From assembly GCA_022449325.1 (NCBI GenBank), contig JAKUSK010000010.1, positions 1 to 18,230 of the forward strand: a DNA stretch of 18,230 bases, in the 5' to 3' direction. The DNA is from Nitrososphaerales archaeon. Its GTDB lineage: Archaea > Thermoproteota > Nitrososphaeria > Nitrososphaerales > UBA57. The notes beneath the pieces are model-generated. The model searched no databases. It was not told where the DNA came from and was given only the letters and a program-made list of their open reading frames with translations. Made by a program: the position numbers and the translations under genes. Shown one piece after another: positions 1 through 6,665 of the stretch; position 1 is the stretch's first letter, and each line of letters starts with the position of its first letter.

Positions 1-1
1 C

Positions 2-790
2 TATGAATCTCCTTCTAATCCTGATACTATAATGTTTGACTTTTCAGATCGTATATCTGCTTTTGATGTAGTTATTCCTACTGACATTCCAAAGAAAGGA
101 GAAAATTTGCGTGATTTTGCAAAATTCTTTTTTGACAATCTTAATGTACCTCATCATTTAATCGACACAGTTGATTCTACAAAAATGATTGTTAAAAAAC
201 TAGATATGATTCCAGTTGAATGTATTGTACGTGGTTATCTTTATGGTGGTCTATTTGATCGAGTCAATAATGGTGAAATAGAAATTGACTGTGATAATGT
301 TTTAGCTACTCAATTGTCAGAACCTATTTTTGACCCAACAACAAAATCTGATATTAAAGACGAACCAATTACTGAATCAGAAATTATCTCTCAAAAAATT
401 ATTTCAGAAGATGAATTAAATTATCTCAAAAACACTTCCATTGAAATCTATAAAAAAATACTTGATATGGCATCGAAGTCAGGCTTTTTAATTGCAGATT
501 TAAAACTTGAATTTGGTAAGGATGAATCAGGAAATATACTTCTTGCCGATTCAATTGGACCTGATGAATTCAGATTATGGTCTCTCGCTAAATATGAAGT
601 TGGAAAAACTCAAGAAAGCTACGACAAGCAGATTCTTCGTGACTGGCTTATTGATTCTGGCTATAAAAAACAACTTGACGATGCCAGAAAAAATAAATCT
701 GATTTGCCTCCTCCACCTGTACTTCCTCAAGATCTGGTAGATTTGATCCAGGAAAGGTATGCAACCGCTTATGAGAACTTTTCAAAATAA
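2..790 (+). CDS. purC: SAICAR synthetase (PurC), 5' end cut by window edge
   Basis: This enzyme joins aspartate to carboxyaminoimidazole ribotide (CAIR) with ATP in de novo purine synthesis, in the cytosol. The reading frame is open from base 2 and encodes YESPSNPDTI before the first methionine at 32, which matches the family's N-terminal lobe, so that ATG is internal and the true start lies outside the window. Visible motifs are SDRISAFD (nucleotide-binding lobe), VECIVRGYLYG, IADLKLEFG, ADSIGPDEFRLW and YDKQILRDWL near the C-terminus. The bacterial versions of two motifs are usually DTKFEFG and DEVLTPDSSRFW, so this copy is a divergent subtype, nearer the eukaryotic LADVIDNDSWRLW form at that site. 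purM follows after six bases, so the two form one purine transcript. Identification is secure; only the length is unknown. Confidence 0.95.
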   Translation, partial: YESPSNPDTIMFDFSDRISAFDVVIPTDIPKKGENLRDFAKFFFDNLNVPHHLIDTVDSTKMIVKKLDMIPVECIVRGYLYGGLFDRVNNGEIEIDCDNVLATQLSEPIFDPTTKSDIKDEPITESEIISQKIISEDELNYLKNTSIEIYKKILDMASKSGFLIADLKLEFGKDESGNILLADSIGPDEFRLWSLAKYEVGKTQESYDKQILRDWLIDSGYKKQLDDARKNKSDLPPPPVLPQDLVDLIQERYATAYENFSK

Positions 791-796
791 CTGAAA

Positions 797-1837
797 ATGA
801 CTAAATCTTGGTCCTACAAAAAAGCTGGCGTGGATATTCGTAGTATCAAGTCTAGTCACTCTGAAATCTCTAAATTACTGGGTTCAACACTTTCTCTTCG
901 AAATGGTCGTATTGGCGAAGTAATTACTGGTTCAGGTCATTATGCTGGCGTTATAAAACTTCGAAATAACGATTATCTTGCTTTACATACTGATGGTGTT
1001 GGAACTAAAGTTTTAATTGCTCAACAATATTCAAAATTTGATACTGTTGGAATTGATTGTATAGCAATGAATGTAAACGACCTTATTTGTGTCGGAGCTG
1101 AACCTATATCTCTTGTTGATTACATTGCTTTGAAAAAGAATAACCCTATTTTAGTAAAAGAGATCACTAAAGGATTAGTTAAAGGTTCGAAATTATCTGA
1201 CACTCCTATCATTGGTGGCGAAACTGCAATCATGCCTGATGTAATCGAAGGATATGGAAACAAAGCATTTGATCTTGCTGCATCTGCTATTGGTATAATA
1301 AACAAAAAAACTAATATGCTTAATCGAAAAATTAAATCTGGAGATATAATTATTGGCCTAAGAAGTTCTGGAATTCATTCTAACGGAGCTACCCTTGCTC
1401 GTAAAGTCTTATTGGAAAAATATTCCCTACGAAAAAAAATCTATAAATCAAAACGCTTAGGAGATGTTTTGCTTGAACCAACTGTAATCTATTCTAAAGC
1501 TGTTATGGATATATTGAATAATATAAAATCAATTCATGGACTTGCTCATATAACCGGTGGCGCTTTTACTAAATTACCAAGAATCGGTTCTGTTGGCTTT
1601 TCTATCGATCTCCCCGACCCTCCATTAATCTTTGATTTAATTCAGCGTACTGGTAATATATCTGACAAAGAAATGCATCGAACATTTAACATGGGTTATG
1701 GATTTGTTATTATTTGTCCAAAATCTCAACACAATAACGTTGTTTCTATTCTCGACGAATACAAGATTAAGAGTGATGTTATTGGTGAAATATTCGCTGG
1801 TTCAGGCGTAAAAGTTAATGGAAAATCTGTTTTATAA
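797..1837 (+). CDS. purM: Phosphoribosylformylglycinamidine cyclo-ligase (AIR synthase, PurM)
   Basis: PurM closes the imidazole ring of formylglycinamidine ribotide (FGAM) using ATP, giving aminoimidazole ribotide (AIR). The 346-residue protein has the usual family length. It begins with YKKAGVDI (residues 7-14), the typical PurM N-terminus, followed by DGVGTK (66-71), the conserved stretch VGIDCIAMNVNDLICVGAEP (84-103) with the metal/ATP-region aspartate, ETAIMPD, then GLRSSGIHSNG and HITGGAF in the C-terminal domain. The ATG at 797 is the only sensible start, six bases after the purC stop, with no Shine-Dalgarno sequence, so it is probably translated by coupling to purC. It ends 16 bases before the stop of the convergent cysM gene. 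No odd residues were seen. Confidence 0.96.
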   Translation: MTKSWSYKKAGVDIRSIKSSHSEISKLLGSTLSLRNGRIGEVITGSGHYAGVIKLRNNDYLALHTDGVGTKVLIAQQYSKFDTVGIDCIAMNVNDLICVGAEPISLVDYIALKKNNPILVKEITKGLVKGSKLSDTPIIGGETAIMPDVIEGYGNKAFDLAASAIGIINKKTNMLNRKIKSGDIIIGLRSSGIHSNGATLARKVLLEKYSLRKKIYKSKRLGDVLLEPTVIYSKAVMDILNNIKSIHGLAHITGGAFTKLPRIGSVGFSIDLPDPPLIFDLIQRTGNISDKEMHRTFNMGYGFVIICPKSQHNNVVSILDEYKIKSDVIGEIFAGSGVKVNGKSVL

Positions 1838-1853
1838 ATTGTGAATTAAATTA

Positions 1854-2861
1854 TTAGGAACAAATTTTCTGATTTATAGACTTGCTTAAGTTTTTATCAA
1901 ATTCTTCTTCTGTATAAACTCCAAATTTAGTATAAATACTCTTATATTTCTCAGCATTATCACCGAATAATAATACAATTTTTCCTTCTAATTTACTCTT
2001 TGTCTTATTTAATGCAGCTAAAACCGATCCTGTAGAAGGACCTGCAAATATATTTTCACTTGATGTTAACTGTTTTATCATCTCGAATGATTCTTTGTCA
2101 GTCACTGTTACTTTTTCATCAATAACTTTAATTCTTCTTTTTAGTAATTCCGGTTTCTCTGATTCTTCTAAATTCCTTAATCCTTGTATATTGTGATTCT
2201 TTTGTGGTTCTGCAGCAATTATTTTGATATTTGGATTCTTTTCTTTTAGATATGTCCCTACTCCTGTTATTGTTCCACCTGTTCCAATTCCTGTTATGAA
2301 TGCTCCTACTTCTCCGTTTGTTGCTTTCCAGATTTCTGGACCTGTTCCATAATAATGTGACCTAAAATTCGCGTCATTATTGTATTGATCAGGAGAATAA
2401 TACTCTCCTGGATGGTTTTTTATTAAAGCTGAAGCCAAAGCTATTGCTTGGTCTGTTCCAGGTCCAACTCTTGGACATAAGTCATCTTCTGTTTCCAAAA
2501 GTTTTGCACCATTTGTTCTTAGAATATCCTTTGTTTCATCACTCATTCTTTCTGGAACTGCTAATTCTATTTTATAACCTAGTGATTTTGCAAAATGACT
2601 TAGTGCGACTCCTGTATTTCCAGATGTTGGTTCAATTACTGTAGTTTTGTCTCTTACCAAATTCCCTTCTTTCTCTCCCTCCTTTAACATCCATGATGCA
2701 GGTCTTGCTTTTACAGAACCTGATGGATTACACCATTCAATTTTTGCATATACTTCTTTTAAATCAAATAATTTGTTCAATCTGACTAGTGGTGTGTTGC
2801 CTACATTCTTTACTATCTCTTCGGCATTTGAAACATCTGACTGTACTTGCAATTTATCCAA
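1854..2861 (-). CDS. cysM: Cysteine synthase, CysM-like, probably O-phosphoserine-using
   Basis: A PLP-dependent beta-substitution enzyme making cysteine from an activated serine and sulfide (or a sulfur carrier). The 335-residue protein shows the PLP lysine in NPSGSVKARPA (K51), the substrate loop PTSGNTG (78-84) and the PLP-phosphate loop GTGGTITG (193-200). Where O-acetylserine sulfhydrylases carry a HKIQGIG-type stretch, this protein has GLRNLEESEKPEL (227-239). That resembles the ALRNMDEG stretch of Mycobacterium tuberculosis CysM, whose arginine binds the phosphate of O-phosphoserine, so R229 suggests O-phosphoserine as substrate (inference). IFAGPSTGSVL follows as in CysM. The start is TTG at 2861: two in-frame stops lie immediately upstream and a TTTAAA box is centred about 25 bases before it, as for a leaderless mRNA. 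It is divergent from sufC-sufS-iscU, whose desulfurase consumes cysteine. A cystathionine beta-synthase activity is the alternative. Confidence 0.88.
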   Translation of the reverse strand: MDKLQVQSDVSNAEEIVKNVGNTPLVRLNKLFDLKEVYAKIEWCNPSGSVKARPASWMLKEGEKEGNLVRDKTTVIEPTSGNTGVALSHFAKSLGYKIELAVPERMSDETKDILRTNGAKLLETEDDLCPRVGPGTDQAIALASALIKNHPGEYYSPDQYNNDANFRSHYYGTGPEIWKATNGEVGAFITGIGTGGTITGVGTYLKEKNPNIKIIAAEPQKNHNIQGLRNLEESEKPELLKRRIKVIDEKVTVTDKESFEMIKQLTSSENIFAGPSTGSVLAALNKTKSKLEGKIVLLFGDNAEKYKSIYTKFGVYTEEEFDKNLSKSINQKICS

Positions 2862-2883
2862 TTATTAAGCCGTTATATGATTA

Positions 2884-2889
2884 TTTAAA
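2884..2889 (-). promoter_or_regulatory. TATA box for cysM
   Basis: TTTAAA in an AT-rich setting, read here on the minus strand. Its centre is about 25-26 bases before the TTG start of cysM, the spacing expected between an archaeal TATA box and the transcription start, so the cysM mRNA is probably leaderless or nearly so. The hexamer is palindromic, so the strand is set by position. Confidence 0.55.
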
Positions 2890-2935
2890 TGATACAAATT
2901 TTCATAATTGAGAATCAATAACAGATGTTATAATG

Positions 2936-2941
2936 TTTAAA
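2936..2941 (+). promoter_or_regulatory. TATA box for sufC-sufS-iscU
   Basis: A second TTTAAA in the same divergent gap, within GTTTAAATG. Its centre is about 26 bases before the ATG at 2965 but only about 20 before the ATG at 2959. This favours 2965 as the start of both the transcript and the SufC protein. No Shine-Dalgarno sequence is seen before either ATG. Confidence 0.5.
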
Positions 2942-2964
2942 TGACTTAATTTAGGTTAATGAAT

Positions 2965-3720
2965 ATGCAATCTACTCTTGAAGTTAAAGATCTTCATGTA
3001 TCCGTAGAGAATAAACCTATTCTCAAAGGTCTTACTCTTACTGTCAATAAAGGAGAGAACCATGCTATAATGGGTCCTAATGGATCAGGCAAAAGTACAT
3101 TGGCCAATACTTTGATGGGCCATCCAAAATATGTTGTTGACAAAGGAGAGATACTAATTGACGGAGAAGATATAATCACTCTTTCACCAGATAAGAGAGC
3201 AAAAAAAGGATTGTTTCTAGCCTTTCAATATCCACACGAAGTTTCTGGTGTTAGTGTTTTTAATTTTCTTAGATCTTCATTTAATTCCGTCTCTAAAACC
3301 CCTGATGCTAAGCCTTTGTCTATTATTGGTTTTAGAAAATATCTTAGAGAAAAAATGGAGGTTCTTGGTGTAGAGGAATCATTTGTTAAACGTTACCTGA
3401 ATGAAGGATTTTCTGGTGGTGAGAAAAAGAAAAGTGAAATTCTTCAGATGGCTGTTCTTCAACCTAAAATTGCAGTTCTTGACGAAACTGATTCTGGCCT
3501 AGATATCGACGCATTAAAAATTGTTTCCGACGCAGTAAATAAAATGTCTGGCCCTGATCTTGGAATACTTCTGATTACTCATTATCAACGTATATTGAAA
3601 TATGTAAAACCCGAATTCGTTCATGTACTTATGGATGGTAGAATTGTCAAATCCGGTTCAATGTCTTTAGCTGAAGAACTTGAAAACAAAGGCTATGATT
3701 GGATTCGTGATTCATTATAA
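2965..3720 (+). CDS. sufC: SufC, Fe-S cluster assembly ABC ATPase
   Basis: SufC is the soluble ABC-type ATPase that drives the SufB-SufD scaffold during iron-sulfur cluster assembly. The protein has Walker A GPNGSGKST (about residues 37-45), the SufC-type insert LFLAFQYPHEVSGVSV, the signature FSGGEKKKSE, Walker B IAVLDETDSGLD and the switch histidine in LLITHYQ. The ETDSGLD form with EKKKSE is characteristic of SufC and not of transporter ATPases. No membrane partner is nearby. I chose ATG 2965 from its TATA spacing; ATG 2959 would add two residues (M-N). The stop codon overlaps the sufS start by one base (TAATG), so the genes are translationally coupled. Neither sufB nor sufD lies in this window, so its partners must be encoded elsewhere. 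Confidence 0.96.
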   Translation: MQSTLEVKDLHVSVENKPILKGLTLTVNKGENHAIMGPNGSGKSTLANTLMGHPKYVVDKGEILIDGEDIITLSPDKRAKKGLFLAFQYPHEVSGVSVFNFLRSSFNSVSKTPDAKPLSIIGFRKYLREKMEVLGVEESFVKRYLNEGFSGGEKKKSEILQMAVLQPKIAVLDETDSGLDIDALKIVSDAVNKMSGPDLGILLITHYQRILKYVKPEFVHVLMDGRIVKSGSMSLAEELENKGYDWIRDSL

Positions 3721-4949
3721 TGGGTTTGTCTAATTTTCACGATATAAAAAAGGACTTTCCTATATTTTCAAGACAAATTAATGGCAGGGATCTTGTATAT
3801 CTTGATAGTGCTGCTACTACTCAAAAACCCATTGAAGTGATTGATTCAATTACTAGTTACTATAAGAATTGTAATTCAAATATTCATCGTGGAATTTACT
3901 CTATCAGTATAGAAGCTACTGAACTATATGAAAATGCTCGTAATACTATTGCAAAGTTCATAAATGCTAATTCTTCACGTGAGATTATTTTTACACGTAA
4001 TGCTACTGAGGCTATAAATTTAGTTGCTAATGCTTGGGTATCTGCAAATCTTAAAGAAGGTGACTCGATAATCTTGACTGAAATGGAACATCATAGTAAC
4101 CTTGTACCTTGGCAAATTATTGCTAAAAAACTCAAACTCAAACTTAATTTTATTAAAATTCAGGCTGATGGTGGGCTGATTCTTGACAACCTTGACGATT
4201 TATTCACCGATAATGCAAAATTTCTTTCTCTGACTCATGTTTCAAATGTTTTAGGAACTATTAATCCGATTAAAGATATTATATCGAAAGCCCATGCTCA
4301 TGGCATTACTACTCTTGTAGATGCTGCCCAATCGGTTCCACACATGTCTGTCGATGTTCAAAATATTGATAGTGATTTTTTTGTTTTTTCAGGACATAAA
4401 ATGTTAGGACCATCTGGTATTGGCGTTCTTCATGCCAAGAAAGATATTCTTGAAAATATGGAACCTTTTCTTTATGGTGGTGATATGATCTCAAATGTCA
4501 GCCTACGCGAAGCTCAATGGAACGATGTACCTTGGAAGTTCGAAGCTGGAACTCCAAATATTGTCGGAGCAATTGGTTTAGGAAAGGCCGTCGACTATCT
4601 TGATAATCTTGGCATGTCTAACATCCATAAACATGAACAAGAACTATATTCGTATGCCATTGACCGTTTTTCTGATTTGAAGGAATTCAAAATTTTTGGT
4701 TTTGAAAACAAAGATTCCACTGGCGGCGTTATATCATTTTCATACTCTGATTTTCATCCTCATGATATAGCATCAATTCTTGATGGTGAATCTATAGCTG
4801 TTCGTGCAGGACATCATTGTGCCCAACCTCTTATGGAAAAATTAGGTGTTCCCGCTACTACAAGAGCCAGTTTTTATGTTTATAATGATGAATCAGATAT
4901 CGATAAATTATTCGATGGTTTACAAAAAGTAAGAAGTGTGTTGACTTAA
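3720..4949 (+). CDS. sufS: SufS-type cysteine desulfurase
   Basis: A PLP enzyme that takes sulfur from cysteine as a persulfide and passes it to the scaffold. At 409 residues it has the usual SufS/CsdA length. The Schiff-base lysine lies in SGHKMLGPSGIG (K227), the PLP-stacking histidine in TEMEHHSN (124-125), the PLP-binding aspartate in LVDAAQSVPH, and the persulfide cysteine in RAGHHCAQP (C367) on the short loop typical of group II desulfurases. The ATG overlaps the sufC stop by one base, and a GTGAT sequence lies eight bases before it. No SufE is seen; the neighbouring SufU/IscU-like protein is the likely sulfur acceptor. The enzyme is probably fed by the divergent CysM. Confidence 0.96.
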   Translation: MGLSNFHDIKKDFPIFSRQINGRDLVYLDSAATTQKPIEVIDSITSYYKNCNSNIHRGIYSISIEATELYENARNTIAKFINANSSREIIFTRNATEAINLVANAWVSANLKEGDSIILTEMEHHSNLVPWQIIAKKLKLKLNFIKIQADGGLILDNLDDLFTDNAKFLSLTHVSNVLGTINPIKDIISKAHAHGITTLVDAAQSVPHMSVDVQNIDSDFFVFSGHKMLGPSGIGVLHAKKDILENMEPFLYGGDMISNVSLREAQWNDVPWKFEAGTPNIVGAIGLGKAVDYLDNLGMSNIHKHEQELYSYAIDRFSDLKEFKIFGFENKDSTGGVISFSYSDFHPHDIASILDGESIAVRAGHHCAQPLMEKLGVPATTRASFYVYNDESDIDKLFDGLQKVRSVLT

Positions 4950-5353
4950 TGAGCGATGATATTTACAAAGAAATTATTTTAGATCACTACCGAAACCCTA
5001 GAAATAAAGGTAAACTTACTGATTCTGAAATTTCTGCACAAGACAACAATCCTGTCTGCGGAGATAGGATTACTATTGATATAAAACTCGAGAATAACGT
5101 TGTTTCGGACGTAAAATTTGATGGCGAAGGCTGTGCAATTAGTCAATCTTCTGCTTCTATTCTCACCGATATGATTATGGGTAAAACTGTCGACGAATTG
5201 TCTAAGTTCACTAAAGACGAACTATTGGAAGAATTAGGAACTCCTTCATTGGGCCCTGCTCGGATAAAATGCGCTCTATTGTCTCTGAAGGTTCTTAAAA
5301 TCGGCACCTATCAATATCTTGGAACTGAGTTACCCGAAGATCCAGAAAATTAA
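4949..5353 (+). CDS. SufU/IscU-family Fe-S scaffold or sulfur acceptor
   Basis: A 134-residue protein of the NifU-N/IscU/SufU family. It keeps all three cysteines and the conserved aspartate: NPVCGD (C37, D39), GCAISQSSAS (C62) and ARIKCALL (C108). The wording GCAIS...ARIKCALLSLK is closer to bacterial SufU, a zinc-dependent sulfur-transfer partner of SufS, than to IscU. However, 45 residues separate the second and third cysteines, near the spacing of IscU (about 42) and lacking the roughly 18-residue insertion of SufU. Its role (zinc-bound sulfur relay, scaffold, or both) cannot be decided from sequence. The ATG overlaps the sufS stop (TAATG), placing it last in the sufC-sufS operon. Its stop shares a TTAA tetramer with the stop of the convergent nuclease gene. 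Confidence 0.93.
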   Translation: MSDDIYKEIILDHYRNPRNKGKLTDSEISAQDNNPVCGDRITIDIKLENNVVSDVKFDGEGCAISQSSASILTDMIMGKTVDELSKFTKDELLEELGTPSLGPARIKCALLSLKVLKIGTYQYLGTELPEDPEN

Positions 5354-6618
5354 ATTATTATCTTATCTCCTAATTCTGGAGCTATGGCGTCATAATCATA
5401 ATCTTTTTTTACTTTTTCTACAAAACTAGTTGCTTGTTCTTCTTCTGCATGTACTGCTACAATTGTTGGATTTCCCTTAATTCCATCAATCATCTCGAAT
5501 AATTGTTTACTTCCACTATGAGAAGAAAAATTAAAGTGTTCAAACTTTCCCTTTATCTTCTTTAATTTTCCATCCACTCTTATCATTTTCTTTTCTAATA
5601 ACGTTCTTCCAGGAGTTCCCTCTGCTTGATACGAAACTAATGATATGGCATTCTTTTCATTCATCGCGATATTTCCTTTGTAGTAAGAAGAAAGCCCTCC
5701 TACCATCATTCCAGCTGGAACAATTATAACTCCCGGAGTATTCATTAATTCTTTTCTTTGTTTCCAATTCTTTGCTTCTGTCAAACCATTTATCATACTT
5801 TTGAATAAACTCGAGTCTCCTAAGAATTCTAAATTCTCTAATAAAATCTGATTTGTTTTCAATGCCATACCATCCATTGCTACGGGTAATGAGAAATTAT
5901 GTGATTCAAGGACACATGCAATCTCTTGAGATCTACCGACTGCAAATGCAGGAACCAGTAACGTTCCTCCTCTTTCAGTAATGTCCTTTGCAAAACTTAC
6001 AAATTCTTCTTCTACTTCTTCTCTATCTGGATGGTCATTTACTCCATATGTTGCTTCAGTTATGAGTAAATCTACTTCTCCATATTTCGTATCGGCACCC
6101 TTGACCAAATTTTGATCCGATGAATTTATATCTCCTGTATAAACTACTCTTTTTCCTTCTCCTTCGATTACTATACTTACACTTCCTGGCATATGCCCAG
6201 CATTCATGAAATTAATTTTTACATCTCCTATGTTAAATTCCGAGTTCATTCCTATCTCTACAATATTCTCTTTCATTCTTTCCAATTCTTGATGTTGATA
6301 AGGCAAATATTGCTTTCTAACATCATTTGATAAATTGATAAAATCATCTATTAGCAGATTGCTGATCTGAGCAGTTGGCTTTGTACAATACGTCTTAATC
6401 TCATTTGACACATAAAATGATGGAACTCCTCCGCTATGGTCTAAATGTGCATGGCTTAATATTATTCCATCCACTTCTTTTGGATTTACATGCAGTGGCC
6501 ATGTCATGGGCTCTCTTATCTGTACTCCATAATCCAGTATTAGCTTTTTATTCTCAATTTCTAACAAAAACGCAGAGCGACCTACTTCTCTCGAAGCACC
6601 TAGTGTAGTTAGTTTCAT
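5350..6618 (-). CDS. Beta-CASP metallo-beta-lactamase ribonuclease (aCPSF2/RNase J type)
   Basis: An RNA-processing nuclease of the beta-CASP branch of zinc metallo-beta-lactamases. In the 422-residue protein the zinc-site motifs are HAHLDH (residues 56-61), NAGHMPGS (H142), YTGDIN (D163) and LLITEATYG. The beta-CASP part carries VPAFAVGRSQE, the loop AGMMVGGLSSYY and SYQAEGTPGRTLLE; later histidines lie in NFSSHSG (H367) and VAVHAEEE (H390). The catalytic fold starts at residue 1, so there is no room for the N-terminal KH domains of aCPSF1 (FttA). The shorter aCPSF2 or archaeal RNase J are the candidates, with roles in 5'-3' decay or RNA end processing. The ATG at 6618 gives a complete fold. 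It diverges from the PAC2 gene across 47 bases, and its stop overlaps that of the iscU/sufU gene by four bases. Confidence 0.9.
   Translation of the reverse strand: MKLTTLGASREVGRSAFLLEIENKKLILDYGVQIREPMTWPLHVNPKEVDGIILSHAHLDHSGGVPSFYVSNEIKTYCTKPTAQISNLLIDDFINLSNDVRKQYLPYQHQELERMKENIVEIGMNSEFNIGDVKINFMNAGHMPGSVSIVIEGEGKRVVYTGDINSSDQNLVKGADTKYGEVDLLITEATYGVNDHPDREEVEEEFVSFAKDITERGGTLLVPAFAVGRSQEIACVLESHNFSLPVAMDGMALKTNQILLENLEFLGDSSLFKSMINGLTEAKNWKQRKELMNTPGVIIVPAGMMVGGLSSYYKGNIAMNEKNAISLVSYQAEGTPGRTLLEKKMIRVDGKLKKIKGKFEHFNFSSHSGSKQLFEMIDGIKGNPTIVAVHAEEEQATSFVEKVKKDYDYDAIAPELGDKIII
5404..5417 (+). terminator. Possible T-rich terminator for the sufC-sufS-iscU transcript
   Basis: Two T runs (seven and five) separated by AC lie about 50 bases past the scaffold gene's stop on the plus strand. 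Archaeal RNA polymerase can terminate at T-rich stretches without a hairpin. The site lies inside the antisense strand of the convergent nuclease gene, and the runs also encode lysine codons of that gene, so this is only a candidate. Confidence 0.25.
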
Positions 6619-6665
6619 TTAATTATCAGTAAGATTTTTAGTCATCTCTCCATCTATAAACATTA
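6619..6665. promoter_or_regulatory. Short divergent promoter gap, nuclease/PAC2 genes
   Basis: Both promoters must fit in 47 bases or reach into the neighbouring genes. On the plus strand a T run ending in A (6635-6640) is about 28 bases before the PAC2 ATG at 6666. On the minus strand TTTATAGA (6660-6653) is about 38 bases before the nuclease ATG, which would give a leader of roughly 12 bases. Both matches are weak. Confidence 0.3.

Noticed and set aside
507..740. Second-frame open reading frame inside purC
   Set aside because: A low-complexity out-of-frame product of the AT-rich codons; purC conservation explains the region.
5351..5420. Intrinsic hairpin terminator after the scaffold gene
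   Set aside because: No GC-rich stem precedes the T runs; only a T-rich stretch can be proposed, and it overlaps lysine codons of the convergent gene.
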